From positions 197,000 to 260,999 of the forward strand of contig CAXXPO010000025.1 in the NCBI GenBank assembly GCA_963665185.2: a stretch of 64,000 nt of DNA, given 5' to 3'. Under the pieces are notes generated by a model. The model saw nothing but the letters and a program-made list of their open reading frames with translations. It did no database searches and was not told the DNA's origin. Below, piece by piece: positions 18,119-27,301 of this stretch (the stretch's first letter is position 1; each line of letters begins with the position of its first letter). The translations under genes and the position numbers were made by a program. This DNA is from G963665185 sp963665185. Lineage in GTDB: Bacteria > Desulfobacterota > Desulfovibrionia > Desulfovibrionales > Desulfovibrionaceae.

Positions 18119-19372
18119 ATGAAAAAAGTTCTCATTTTGCTGGTGGTGGTTGCCCTGCTGGGTGGGGGGGGCTGGTATTTTCTGCGTGGAAGTAAAAAGG
18201 ACGGCAAGCCCCGGGTCGTGAAAACGGCGGTTATTGAAAAACGTCCGGTGCGCAAGGTGCTGGAAGCCACGGGCATCATCAAGGCGCAGGTCGGCGCACA
18301 GGTAAAGATCGGGGCGAGGGCCTCGGGCGTGATTGAGCAGATGCTGGTCAAGATCGGCGACCAGGTGCGCAAGGGGCAGTTGGTGGCCGTTATCGACTCG
18401 CGCGATGCCGAAGCCAAGGTGGCTCAGGCCGAAGCCCGGCTGCGCAGTGATGAATCCGAACTGGAAAAGGTCAGGGTCGTGTATCCGTTGCGCATCGAGG
18501 AGGCCAAAGCGTTGCTGGATCAGGCCAAGGCCAAGCAGGAATACGCGGACAAGACCCTGAAACGGCAAAAGCAGCTTGTGGACAGCAAACTGGCCGCGCT
18601 CAACGAGCAGGACCAGGCGTATCAGGACGCCATGGTGGCCCGGCATGATGTCGATTCCAAATACGCCACCCTGGTGCGCACGCAGGAAGAGTTCAAAAAG
18701 GAGCTGGTCCGTGCGGAAAAGGCTCGTATTGAAGCCAGGGCCAACCTGGATCTGGCCAAGATTCAATACTCCTACACACGCATCGAGTCGCCTATCGACG
18801 GAATTGTCAGCAAGGTCACGGCGCAGGAAGGGGAAACCCTGGTGTCCGGCTTGCAGGTGTCCAATCTCATCACCATTCTCGATCCGCTCCGGCTGGAAAT
18901 GTGGATATATGTGGACGAGACCGATGTGGGACAGATCCGGCTGGGCATGCCTGTGGAATTTACAGTGGACGCATATGCCGACACGACGTTTCGCGGAACC
19001 GTGGACCGTATCTACCCGGAGCCGGAAATCCGGGACAACATCGTATACTACCAGACCATTGTCCAGCTGGACCGGGAGCAGGCCCGGCAATTGCGCCCGG
19101 AAATGACCACCCAGTGTCGTATCGTGGTCAAGGAACTCAGGGACGTCCTGGCCATGCCCAACGCCGCGCTCAAGTGGGTTGCCGACCGCAAGGTGGTGTT
19201 CAAGGTGGGGGCGGAAGATTCCGTTACGGAAGTCGAGCCTGAATTCGGGCTGGAAGGAGTGGAGTACACGGAGATCTTGTCAGGGCTGTCCGCAGGCGAC
19301 ACGGTGGCCACCAAGGTCATTCTGCCCAATGCCGGGGTCGCTTCCGGGCAGAATAAAAAGGACGGGCAATAG
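18119..19372 (+). CDS. MacA/HlyD-type periplasmic adaptor protein
   Basis: 417 residues. One N-terminal membrane anchor (about 3-23) is followed by a periplasmic membrane-fusion protein: a lipoyl/barrel-sandwich half (VGAQVKIGARASGVIEQMLV), a long alpha-helical hairpin (about 95-215, rich in Ala/Glu/Lys), the second lipoyl half (YTRIESPIDGIVSKV), and beta-barrel domains. It is the adaptor of an efflux or export ABC system together with the two downstream genes: the ATPase starts 3 bases after its stop and overlaps the permease gene. An outer-membrane TolC-like partner is not encoded here. GGAG lies 9 bases before the ATG. Confidence 0.9.
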   Translation: MKKVLILLVVVALLGGGGWYFLRGSKKDGKPRVVKTAVIEKRPVRKVLEATGIIKAQVGAQVKIGARASGVIEQMLVKIGDQVRKGQLVAVIDSRDAEAKVAQAEARLRSDESELEKVRVVYPLRIEEAKALLDQAKAKQEYADKTLKRQKQLVDSKLAALNEQDQAYQDAMVARHDVDSKYATLVRTQEEFKKELVRAEKARIEARANLDLAKIQYSYTRIESPIDGIVSKVTAQEGETLVSGLQVSNLITILDPLRLEMWIYVDETDVGQIRLGMPVEFTVDAYADTTFRGTVDRIYPEPEIRDNIVYYQTIVQLDREQARQLRPEMTTQCRIVVKELRDVLAMPNAALKWVADRKVVFKVGAEDSVTEVEPEFGLEGVEYTEILSGLSAGDTVATKVILPNAGVASGQNKKDGQ

Positions 19373-19375
19373 GCT

Positions 19376-20050
19376 ATGGCATTGCCGCTTATCCGGTTGG
19401 AAGACATCCGGCGCGACTATGCCCAGGGGGATGAAACCATCCAAGTGCTCAAGGGCATAGACCTGGAGATCGCGCAGGGGGAGTTTGTGGCCCTGCAGGG
19501 AACCAGCGGATCTGGAAAATCGACCCTGCTGCACATCCTGGGGCTGCTGGACCGGCCCACGCAGGGGCGTTATCTGTTGCAGGGCGAGGATGTTTCCCAC
19601 CTCACCGATGATCAGCAGAGCGACATGCGCAATCGGTTCACCGGGTTTGTTTTCCAAAGTTTCTACCTTGTTCCCTATGCTTCGGCCCTGGAAAACGTGC
19701 TGCTGCCCGGTTTGTACAGCGCCACGCCCGAGCATGAACTCAAGGCGCGGGCCGCGGAGCTTCTGGATCAGGTGGGGCTGGGCGATCGGCTGGATTTCAA
19801 GCCCGGCCAGCTTTCCGGTGGGCAGCAGCAGCGGGTGGCCCTGGCCAGGGCGCTCATCAACAAGCCGGCCATGGTTCTGGCCGACGAACCGACAGGCCAG
19901 CTGGACGCCAACACCAGTCGTGAAATTCTTGAAATACTCAACGGAATCAACGAGTCAGGCACGACCGTGCTCATCGTCACGCACGACGAGGACACGGCGG
20001 CCGTGGCGCACAGGCGGGTACACATCACCGATGGGCGCATCGATGCTTAA
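19376..20050 (+). CDS. MacB/LolD-type ABC transporter ATP-binding protein
   Basis: 224 residues. It is the ATPase of a type VII (MacB-like) mechanotransmission system. Walker A is GTSGSGKST (42-50), the signature is LSGGQQQR, Walker B is VLADEPTG and the switch His lies in IVTHDED. In canonical MacB the ATPase and permease are one polypeptide; here they are two genes, as in LolCDE-like or split MacAB systems. The stop overlaps the start of the permease gene by 8 bases (ATGCTTAA). Confidence 0.93.
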   Translation: MALPLIRLEDIRRDYAQGDETIQVLKGIDLEIAQGEFVALQGTSGSGKSTLLHILGLLDRPTQGRYLLQGEDVSHLTDDQQSDMRNRFTGFVFQSFYLVPYASALENVLLPGLYSATPEHELKARAAELLDQVGLGDRLDFKPGQLSGGQQQRVALARALINKPAMVLADEPTGQLDANTSREILEILNGINESGTTVLIVTHDEDTAAVAHRRVHITDGRIDA

Positions 20051-21278
20051 GGGCCTGCGGGTCTTTTTCCGGGTGGCGGGCATGAGTCTGCGCTCGCTTT
20101 GGGCATTCAAATTGCGCAGTGTGTTTGTTATCAGCGCCACGGCGTTGGGTATCGCCTCGCTGACCATTATCGTGGCCTCCGTGGACGGCGCACAGAAAAA
20201 GGCCCGTGAGATCACCGATTTTTTCGGACCGGACGCGATTTTCGTATTGGGCGGTGATGTGTTCAACCGGTCCGTGGGCATGCGTACCAAAACCCTGACC
20301 TGGGACGATGTCCGCCAAATGCGTCGCTCCCTTCCCGGTGTCTACCTTGTGGTTCCCATGCGTGGCAGGAATGATATCACCGCGAGAGCCGGCAGTAAGA
20401 ACACGGAAATAAGCACGGTTGTCGGCGCAACGGAAAATTATGCGGATTCCTGGAACTGGCCCCTGGAAGAAGGACGGGACATACGCCGGGAGGATGTGGA
20501 TACGGCGGCCCGCGTGGTGCTTTTGGGCGATATGGTTTCCAAGAGGCTGTTCGGGACCGAGTCGCCCGTGGGGCGGAGCGTGACCATCGGCAAGGTGCCG
20601 TTTGTGGTTATCGGCAAGCTCATCGAACGGGGACTGACCAGCGGGGGCGGACACAACAGCGTGGACGACAGGGCCATTATTCCTCTCACCACGCTGACCA
20701 AACGCTTCAACATGAACCGCAAATATTTCCGGGCCGTGCGCGTGAAGTATCACGATGCGGAAAATATGAAGGGCAAGGCGGAGAATCTGCGGTCGTTCCT
20801 GCGTCATCTGCACGGTTTGAGCGGCAACGCGAAAGACGACTTCACCATCATGACCGCCGACGAAATCCTTAAATTCCTGTCCATGCTCAAAGGCGGGCTG
20901 GTTGCCTTTCTGGGCGTGACAGCCGGGGTAGCCATTCTGGTGGGCGGCTTTGTTCTGGCCAACCTGTTTTATCTGAGCGTGAGCGAGCGGCGGTCTGAAA
21001 TAGGTCTGCGCCGTGCCTTTGGAGCGAGGTCTTCGGCCATCCTGGTGCAGTTTCTTGGGGAAGCCGTATTGCTGACCGTTGTCGGTGCCCTGGTGGGCCT
21101 GGCTTTGGGCATGGGCATGGCCCAGTTTCTGGAGCGGCTGGATATCCTGAAGATAGAGCTGTCCTGGAAGATTTTTTTCATTGCCCTGGCCTCCAGCGTG
21201 GCTATCGGTATCGTTTTTGGCCTGCGTCCGGCGCGCAAGGCTGCTCAGCTGGACCCCATCGAAGCCCTGCGCACCTGA
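20043..21278 (+). CDS. MacB/FtsX-type ABC transporter permease
   Basis: 411 residues with the four-helix MacB layout: one N-terminal membrane helix (about 25-45), a large periplasmic MacB core domain, then three C-terminal helices in an FtsX domain (GLVAFLGVTAGVAILVGGFV; SAILVQFLGEAVLLTVVGAL; IFFIALASSVAIGIVFG). The C-terminal motif PARKAAQLDPIEALR is typical. The frame is open upstream inside the ATPase gene, but this ATG gives the normal MacB permease N-terminus and couples translation to the ATPase. The cargo is unknown. Confidence 0.92.
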   Translation: MLKGLRVFFRVAGMSLRSLWAFKLRSVFVISATALGIASLTIIVASVDGAQKKAREITDFFGPDAIFVLGGDVFNRSVGMRTKTLTWDDVRQMRRSLPGVYLVVPMRGRNDITARAGSKNTEISTVVGATENYADSWNWPLEEGRDIRREDVDTAARVVLLGDMVSKRLFGTESPVGRSVTIGKVPFVVIGKLIERGLTSGGGHNSVDDRAIIPLTTLTKRFNMNRKYFRAVRVKYHDAENMKGKAENLRSFLRHLHGLSGNAKDDFTIMTADEILKFLSMLKGGLVAFLGVTAGVAILVGGFVLANLFYLSVSERRSEIGLRRAFGARSSAILVQFLGEAVLLTVVGALVGLALGMGMAQFLERLDILKIELSWKIFFIALASSVAIGIVFGLRPARKAAQLDPIEALRT

Positions 21279-21313
21279 TCGTCCGTATTTGTTGGGTTGC
21301 CCCGGGCCGTTCG

Positions 21314-22429
21314 TCAGCCCAGGCGGCACTGGGGCTGGAGTCTGCCCACCGGCGTCAGCACCACCTGCCAGAGCTGGATGTCGCGGGCCCGGAAGGCTCC
21401 GGCGCAGCTTTGCAGATAATACTCCCACATTCGCCGGAAGGTTTCACCGTAGCGGTCCCTGAGCCGGGGCCACGCCCTGCGGAAGTTCTCCAGCCAAGCC
21501 AGAAGTGTCGTGTCGTAGTGGGGGCCGAAGTTGTGCAGGTCCTCGATGACGAAAAGGTTTTCCGCCGCGCGTCCGATGTGGGCCACGCTGGGCAGGCAGC
21601 CGTTGGGGAATATGTAGCGGGTGATCCAGGGATCGCAATGGGGACTGGTGGAGTTGGAACCTATGGTGTGCAGCAGGAATATGCCGTCCTCTTTCAGACA
21701 ACGGGCCGCAACCCGCATGAATTCACGGTAGTTGCGGCTGCCCACGTGTTCGAACATTCCCACGGAGACGATGCGGTCAAAGGTTTCATCCAGGTCGCGG
21801 TAGTCGCAGCAGCGGATTTCCACATCCAGCGGGGCGCAGAACTCGCGGGCAAAGTCCACCTGTTCGCGGGATATGTTCGCTCCCACCACGGAGCAGCCGT
21901 ATTCCTTGGCGGCGAAGGCAGCCAGTCCGCCCCATCCGCAGCCTATGTCCAGCAGCCGCATGCCGGGGCCGAGAGCCAGTTTGTCGCAGATGAGGCGTAG
22001 TTTGCGTTTCTGGGCCGCGTTCAGCTCGTCGCCGTCCTTGAAATAGGCGCAACTGTACTGGAGGTGCGGATCGAGCATGGCGGTGAACAGGTCGTTGCCC
22101 AGATCATAATGGCGCTCCGCCACGATGTGCGACCGGGATTTTGTTTGCAGGTTGCAGATCACGGCGGGCAGCATGCCGAACAGCAGTTTCCAGCCTCCGC
22201 GAACCTTTCCGGCGGCTCCCGAGCGCAGCAGGCGGGCGATGAATTCGTCCACGCGTGGGCATTCCCACCATCCCTGCATGTAGGCCTCGCCGAGGGCTAA
22301 ATTTTTCCGGGTGAGAATTTCGTTGTAGAGCCGCTCGTCCCGGATTTGAATGTCCCATGGGCGGGAGCCGTTCACCGCAACGCCCGCCTGTCCCATGATG
22401 TGGTCCACGATGTTTTTGGCAGAAAGCAT
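21314..22429 (-). CDS. cfa: Cyclopropane-fatty-acyl-phospholipid synthase family methyltransferase
   Basis: 371 residues, close to E. coli Cfa (382). It transfers the methylene group of S-adenosylmethionine to unsaturated acyl chains of membrane lipids. An N-terminal lipid-binding domain is followed by the SAM-binding motif LLDIGCGWGG (159-168), a YSCAYF motif just before it, and a conserved HTIGS near the active site. An upstream in-frame ATG at 22549 is rejected: this ATG has GGGAGG directly upstream, while the extra 40 residues look non-coding. Related methyltransferases act on other substrates, so the exact product is likely but not certain. Confidence 0.9.
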   Translation of the reverse strand: MLSAKNIVDHIMGQAGVAVNGSRPWDIQIRDERLYNEILTRKNLALGEAYMQGWWECPRVDEFIARLLRSGAAGKVRGGWKLLFGMLPAVICNLQTKSRSHIVAERHYDLGNDLFTAMLDPHLQYSCAYFKDGDELNAAQKRKLRLICDKLALGPGMRLLDIGCGWGGLAAFAAKEYGCSVVGANISREQVDFAREFCAPLDVEIRCCDYRDLDETFDRIVSVGMFEHVGSRNYREFMRVAARCLKEDGIFLLHTIGSNSTSPHCDPWITRYIFPNGCLPSVAHIGRAAENLFVIEDLHNFGPHYDTTLLAWLENFRRAWPRLRDRYGETFRRMWEYYLQSCAGAFRARDIQLWQVVLTPVGRLQPQCRLG

Positions 22430-22610
22430 GGGGCCTCCCTGTGCGTTGTGCCGCGACCGTTCCAACGCGAGAAGGCGACAAGTGGTTCGGGGATTCAGCG
22501 TGAATGAGCATTCCCTGCTGATGGCATTCCGTCCGGCGGCCTGGGGCACACCTGCATTTTTTTCCCTGCGGCAATGCCGGGGGGATAGTCGCCTCCTGAA
22601 ATTAGGTTCC

Positions 22611-22640
22611 AGTATATATGGAAAGCGGAATTGAAAACAA
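22611..22640 (-). promoter_or_regulatory. Predicted promoter of cfa
   Basis: On the minus strand TTGTTT (22640-22635), an 18-base spacer, and TATACT (22616-22611), giving a leader of about 175 bases. Confidence 0.4.
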
Positions 22641-22728
22641 CCCCTGCATGTGGGTCCGGGAAGTCAAGTGTGCGTCTTGGACGGGTGTTTGGCCTTGTCC
22701 CGTGCCTATTGGGCGGGCGGATTTCTTT

Positions 22729-23940
22729 TTAATACAGCAGGCAGAAAAATCCGAAGTATGCCCCCAGGCCGGCCAGGGAAATCCGTAAGGGCCGGCGTGC
22801 CGTGGCCCGGCTCCAGGCCCAGCAAAGTGCAACGGGAAACGAAAAGGACAAAAGCATCTTGAGGGCGAGAGGCAGGGGCGTGCCGACCAGGGCTGCCTGC
22901 GCGAAAACCACCAGGGGCATGTGCAGGATGTAGATGTCGTAGGAACCGGCTGCCAGAGATTCGCGCCAGCGGGACGGTCCTTCCAGGAAACGTCCCCCCA
23001 GGCGGAGGAACAGGACGGTGGCAGACAGCGCGATAAGGCTTCGTAGCAGGCCGTGCGCCAATCCCGTGGAAACGGGGGCCGGGCCGGGAACGCGCATGAA
23101 GGATGATGCTGTCGCAAGCATTGTCAGGAGCGCGCCGAGAAAGATCGCCAGCCATGCCCACAACGGTCCGGGCAGGGACGTGTTCGTCCGGCCGGACAGG
23201 AAATCGGGGCGCAGCCACACGCCCAATGCAAAGGCCAGGGCGTAGATGGGGACGCGGGTGGGCTGGAAAAGGATGAACGGGCCGATTTTGGCCCAGGTTT
23301 GGACCTGGACATGGGTGTTGATAAGGGCGAAACCCAATGTCATGCCCGCGCAGGCCGCCAAGATGAATGGCCATGCCGGACGCGAGACGTTTTCCAGGCG
23401 TGCGGTTCCCGCGGCATATCGCAAAAGGGCGTAGAGCAGAAAGAAGATGAGCAGCATGGACATGAACCACAGCGGGTGCGGCGACAGGGAATCCTGGTAG
23501 CGGTCCACCTGGGCCATGGTGGTTATGGCGACGAATTTCCAGTCCGTGAGGAAGGACATCCAGTGAGTCCAATAGGCGAAAAAGGATTCGGGCGCCAACG
23601 AGCGGCGCAGGTATCCCTGGTAGACCATTGCCGGCATGTAGAATGCGGAAAGAAGAAGAACCGGGCCGCCCAGGCGTTGCAGCTTTCCCTTTATGAAGCC
23701 GGGAAGGCCGTGGCGGTCGTAGGATGGCTTGGCAAAGAGTCCGGCAATAAAAAAGAGAACGGGGAGACAAAATGAATCGAGAACCAGCAGCGTGACCTCG
23801 AACGCCAGGTGCTTGCCGTCCTGGGCATGCCACCAGAACAGGCTGGGGGCGTAGGCGCAGCAGGCATGCAGCAGGACGATGAAAAGAACCATGAGCGTAC
23901 GGATATTGTCCAAGGCGTAGATTCGTTGTTCCTGATGCAT
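22729..23940 (-). CDS. Membrane-bound acyltransferase family 3 protein
   Basis: 403 residues with about ten membrane segments. The N-terminal motif (YALDNIRTLMVLFIVLLHA) carries the Arg and His expected in acyltransferase_3/OPG-C-like proteins, which modify glycans or lipids on the membrane. The acceptor is unknown. In-frame ATGs at 23994 and 23952 exist, but the ATG at 23940 has GGAG 8 bases upstream and leaves a 16-base gap to the TetR gene, whereas the first would overlap it by 38 bases. It is cotranscribed with the TetR regulator, its probable controller. Confidence 0.85.
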   Translation of the reverse strand: MHQEQRIYALDNIRTLMVLFIVLLHACCAYAPSLFWWHAQDGKHLAFEVTLLVLDSFCLPVLFFIAGLFAKPSYDRHGLPGFIKGKLQRLGGPVLLLSAFYMPAMVYQGYLRRSLAPESFFAYWTHWMSFLTDWKFVAITTMAQVDRYQDSLSPHPLWFMSMLLIFFLLYALLRYAAGTARLENVSRPAWPFILAACAGMTLGFALINTHVQVQTWAKIGPFILFQPTRVPIYALAFALGVWLRPDFLSGRTNTSLPGPLWAWLAIFLGALLTMLATASSFMRVPGPAPVSTGLAHGLLRSLIALSATVLFLRLGGRFLEGPSRWRESLAAGSYDIYILHMPLVVFAQAALVGTPLPLALKMLLSFSFPVALCWAWSRATARRPLRISLAGLGAYFGFFCLLY

Positions 23941-23956
23941 ATTTTTCTCCATGCGG

Positions 23957-24649
23957 TCAGTTAGGTTGTTCCGGGGGGATTTCTCCGTTTTCAAGGGCCT
24001 TGCGAGTGGTTTCCAGGCCTGCCAGGGAAAAACGCATGATGTGTTCCAGCAGGGTTTCCTTGTACTGCGTCATGCCCGGATGCTCTGGATATACGCGGCT
24101 GAAAATGGGCCAGAAGGCCATGTAGTAGAAGATCTGCCCGCCCACGCTGGTCAGACAGTCGCGCACAACGTAATCTGGGGCGTCCGGTCCCAGCAGGGCC
24201 CGTGTTATTTCCGTGGCCTCCCTGTTGTCCGGCCGGGTGTGTTTTTCCACAAGGTCGTCCAGGTGCGGGGAAGGCGACATCATTTCCCGCAGCAGAATGG
24301 CCATGACGTCCTTGTGCAACGGGTCATCGGAAAATCCCACGTCGAGCATCACGGCTAGATAGCGGCGCATGCGTTCCTCCGGGGAGCTCTCCGTGGTTTG
24401 TTCCTCTTCCTGCCAAGCCGCTTCGCGTTCCTTTCTCCGCCGCGTGTTTTCAGCGAAGATCAGATCCAGAATGGCCTTGTAAAGGTTCGCCTTGCCTCCA
24501 TAGTAATAATTCACCGCCGTGGCGTTGGCGGTTCCTGCCTCCTTGCAGATGGCGCGGACCGTTGTTCCCTTGTAGCCTTCGCGGGCAAAGATGCGGATGG
24601 CGGCAATGAGGATTTTTTCCTTGGTGGTCTGTTTTTTCGACTGGGACAT
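23957..24649 (-). CDS. TetR/AcrR-family transcriptional regulator (CerR/YbiH-like)
   Basis: 230 residues. An N-terminal TetR HTH (about 10-57; ILIAAIRIFAREGYKGTTVR then NYYYGGKANLYKAIL) is followed by a C-terminal ligand domain resembling the CerR/CecR type. The ATG is set by AGGAG at 24657-24661; a longer frame upstream is non-coding. A perfect 7-bp inverted repeat lies 65 bases upstream, so it likely represses its own operon, including the membrane acyltransferase gene 16 bases downstream. The ligand is unknown. Confidence 0.9.
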   Translation of the reverse strand: MSQSKKQTTKEKILIAAIRIFAREGYKGTTVRAICKEAGTANATAVNYYYGGKANLYKAILDLIFAENTRRRKEREAAWQEEEQTTESSPEERMRRYLAVMLDVGFSDDPLHKDVMAILLREMMSPSPHLDDLVEKHTRPDNREATEITRALLGPDAPDYVVRDCLTSVGGQIFYYMAFWPIFSRVYPEHPGMTQYKETLLEHIMRFSLAGLETTRKALENGEIPPEQPN

Positions 24650-24713
24650 GGTGGATCTCCTGAGTATCCGGGAGAACCTACCCTCTTGCCGATGTCCTTG
24701 CAATGCAACCGTA

Positions 24714-24729
24714 TAATGCAAATGCATTA
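24714..24729. promoter_or_regulatory. Palindrome upstream of the TetR gene, likely operator
   Basis: TAATGCA-AA-TGCATTA is a perfect inverted repeat of the size bound by TetR dimers. Further partial TGCA-containing half sites flank it on the left. It lies in the promoter region of the regulator gene. Confidence 0.55.
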
Positions 24730-24931
24730 ATTTGCGTGCGTGGTCAAGCCCGTTGAGGAGCTTTCTTTCCGAATCTGGTCTGATTGCTTGGAACTGTCGG
24801 GGGTTGGGGAAAATGCACGGCTGATAAAAGACTGACGGAAACGCCTGGAGCATCGGACGGATGTCCGCGATCCTGCGAGCGGAAGTACAGGACGACGGCA
24901 GGTTCCGGGTTGGTGCTGCAGGCGGAGAAAA

Positions 24932-25255
24932 TCAGCAGGGCGTGGGGTAGGCAGACCGCAGGTCCCGGTGGATGGCGTTTCGCTCTTCGGCGTTCCGGCA
25001 TTTCAGGATGTACACGCTGTTGCAACATTCGCGCATGACGCAGGTTTTGTCATAGGTCGCGATGCAATCGTGCAGGTTTTCGGCGGGATGGATTGCCAGG
25101 ACATGCACCATGAAGCCTGAGAGATGGCCCCGGGGGTGCCGGTAGGTATATATGCAGATGCCGCCGGTACGGGGGAAAGGACCGCCGAGCCGGTAGCAGG
25201 TGAATTCATGTTCCATGCCGCTTTGTGCGGTAAAGGTCCGGTGCTTTTCGTTCAT
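24932..25255 (-). CDS. Small uncharacterised protein, possible degenerate GIY-YIG-like fold
   Basis: 107 residues, Cys-rich (seven Cys), not confidently recognised. The start (GGPFPRTGGICIYTYRH) and the end (EERNAIHRDLRSAYPTPC) follow the pattern of small GIY-YIG-superfamily proteins (PGGVY... and ...ERDLIAAYNPPLN), but the nuclease Tyr/Arg core is not evident. This likeness is inference. ATG at 25255 lies within the terminator region of the liv operon and has no strong ribosome binding site, so expression could depend on read-through. Confidence 0.5.
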   Translation of the reverse strand: MNEKHRTFTAQSGMEHEFTCYRLGGPFPRTGGICIYTYRHPRGHLSGFMVHVLAIHPAENLHDCIATYDKTCVMRECCNSVYILKCRNAEERNAIHRDLRSAYPTPC

Positions 25256-25275
25256 GGTGGCGCGGACATCTTTTG

Positions 25276-25309
25276 TGAAAAAACCCGGCAGCATGTCCGC
25301 ACTGCCGGG
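25276..25309 (-). terminator. Rho-independent terminator of the liv operon
   Basis: On the minus strand, CCCGGCAG and CTGCCGGG arms (25309-25302 and 25291-25284) are followed by TTTTTT (25283-25278). Confidence 0.85.
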
Positions 25310-25346
25310 AAATGTGTTTTCTGCAAAGGGCAGGAGCAGGTCGAGC

Positions 25347-26069
25347 CTATTCGCCCAGATAGGCCTTGCGGATGTCTTCGTTGTCCAGAAGGGCCTTGGC
25401 CTCGTCCTGCATGACGATCTTGCCCGTTTCCATGACATAGCCGCGGGTTGCAAGCTGGAGCGCCAGGTTGGCGTTCTGCTCCACCAGTAGGATGGTCGTG
25501 CCGTTTTCCCTGTTGATCTTGGCGACGATTTCAAAAATCTGTTTGACGATGAGCGGAGCCAGCCCAAGGGAGGGTTCATCCAGAAGCAGGGCCTTTGGGC
25601 GGCCCATGAGCGCCCGTCCGATGGCCAGCATTTGCTGTTCTCCCCCGGAAAGGGTTCCACCGGCCTGCAGGCGACGCTCCCTGAGAATGGGAAAGTAATC
25701 GTACACTGTTTCCAGGTCGCGTTCTATGCCCTCCTTGTCGTTGCGGAAGAAGGCTCCCAGGTCCAGATTCTCGGCCACGCTGAGGCGGGGGAAGATGCGT
25801 CGTCCTTCCGGAACCTGGCACAGCCCCTTTGGGGGGAGCAGGTCGGGGCTGACGCGCCGGATGGATTCTCCCTGGTACAGCACGTCGCCCTGAGTGGCCT
25901 GGACGATACCGCAGATGGTCATGAGCGTGGTGCTTTTGCCTGCGCCGTTGGCGCCGATGATGGTTACTATCTCACCGGGATGGACCACCAGGGAAATTCC
26001 CTTGAGCGCCTGGATGCGTCCATAGTGGGCGGTAACGTCCTTGAGTTCGAGTATGGGGTGTGCGGCCAT
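25347..26069 (-). CDS. livF: Branched-chain amino acid ABC transporter ATP-binding protein LivF
   Basis: 240 residues. It is one of two cytoplasmic ATPases of the high-affinity branched-chain amino acid importer. Walker A is GANGAGKS (39-46), the signature is LSGGEQQ, and Walker B is LLLDEPSLGL. The C-terminal YVMETGKIV and AYLGE endings are typical of LivF. It begins on the base next to the livM stop, so it is translationally coupled to livM. It is last in the operon. Confidence 0.95.
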   Translation of the reverse strand: MAAHPILELKDVTAHYGRIQALKGISLVVHPGEIVTIIGANGAGKSTTLMTICGIVQATQGDVLYQGESIRRVSPDLLPPKGLCQVPEGRRIFPRLSVAENLDLGAFFRNDKEGIERDLETVYDYFPILRERRLQAGGTLSGGEQQMLAIGRALMGRPKALLLDEPSLGLAPLIVKQIFEIVAKINRENGTTILLVEQNANLALQLATRGYVMETGKIVMQDEAKALLDNEDIRKAYLGE

Positions 26070-27301
26070 TTAATCCATTTCCTCCGAGCGTTGGCCCATC
26101 CGTTTGGCCGGGATGAGACCTGCGGGCCGCACCAGCATCATGATCGTCATGGCGCCGCCAAAGGCCAGCATGCGGTATAATTCGAATTCCCGGAAAATTT
26201 CGGGAAGGGCCACCAGGGCCAGTGCTCCCAGGATGATGCCGGGGATGGACCCCAGGCCGCCCAGAACGACCATGGCCAGAACCAGGGCCGATTCCAGAAA
26301 GGTGAAACTCTCCGGGGAGACAAAACGCATTCTCGCGGCGAAAAAAGCTCCGGCCAGGCCGCCGAACAAAGCACCCATGGCATAGGCCAGAAGTTTGAGC
26401 TTGAAGGTGTTTACGCCCATGAGTTCGGCAGCGGTCTCATCTTCGCGGATGGCCTCCCAGGCCCGGCCTATGCGTGAAAAGTTGAGACGGTGCACTGCGA
26501 CAATGGTGAAAATGGCCAGCCCCAGAATCAGGTAGTACAGATACCCGAGTTTTTTCAGGTAGATGTGTTCAAAGGGTCAGTCCGGTTGCGAAGTCCGGCA
26601 GCCACATGCCGGGAGCAGCTATGCCCATAACCCCGTTGGGGCCGTTGGTCAGGCTCATCCAGTTGTTCAGGATTATCCGGACTATTTCTCCGAAACCCAG
26701 CGTGACAATGGCCAGATAGTCGCCCCGCATGCGCAGGGTGGGGGTAGCCGATGATGCACCCGGCCACGCTGGCGAAGAGTGCGGCGATGGGCAGGCATAT
26801 CCAGAAGGATATGCCATAGTGGATGCTGAGCAGGGCGTAGGTGTACGCGCCCACCCCGTAGAACGCGATGTAGCCGAGGTCGAGCAGTCCGGCCAGGCCG
26901 ACCACGATGTTCAGGCCCAGGCCCAGGCAAACGTACACCAGCACGTTCACGGCCACATCCTGGGCGTAGCGCCCGGTGAACTGCGGGTATGCGAGAGCGC
27001 AGCCCAGACCGATGGCGAACCATATCCAGACCGGAACCTTGGACATGGACCTGGCAACACCTTCGCGAGCCGCGTTCAAAGGACGGACGACAGGGACCAG
27101 CGCGCCGGATTTATTGAGAACGTACAGGAGCGCCATCCCCAGGCAGGCGATGGCAATGCGTCCCCAGATTGCAAAGGTCTGGCCGAATTCCAGCGTGCCG
27201 TCCGGTTTTATGCCCAGGAGGGGCCACAACAACAGAAACAGCCAGGCCATGGCCACGCCGTAAAAGGTGAAAACTTTCCTATACGCGCGTATCATCGACA
27301 T
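26070..27301 (-). pseudogene. livM: Branched-chain amino acid ABC transporter permease LivM, two frameshifts
   Basis: The reading needs two corrections. At 26740-26744 the message has five C where four are needed: the frame then changes from GCIIGYP into TLRMRGDYLAIVTLGFGE. At 26574-26576 it has three C where two are needed, joining FATGLT to FEHIYLKKLGYLYY. With both corrections, 1230 bases give about 409 residues with the complete LivM motif set, ending in RPAGLIPAKRMGQRSEEMD. The ATG at 27301 (or 27295) overlaps the restored livH end. Because both changes lie in short G/C runs and the rest is well preserved, sequencing error is as likely as real decay. Confidence 0.85.
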
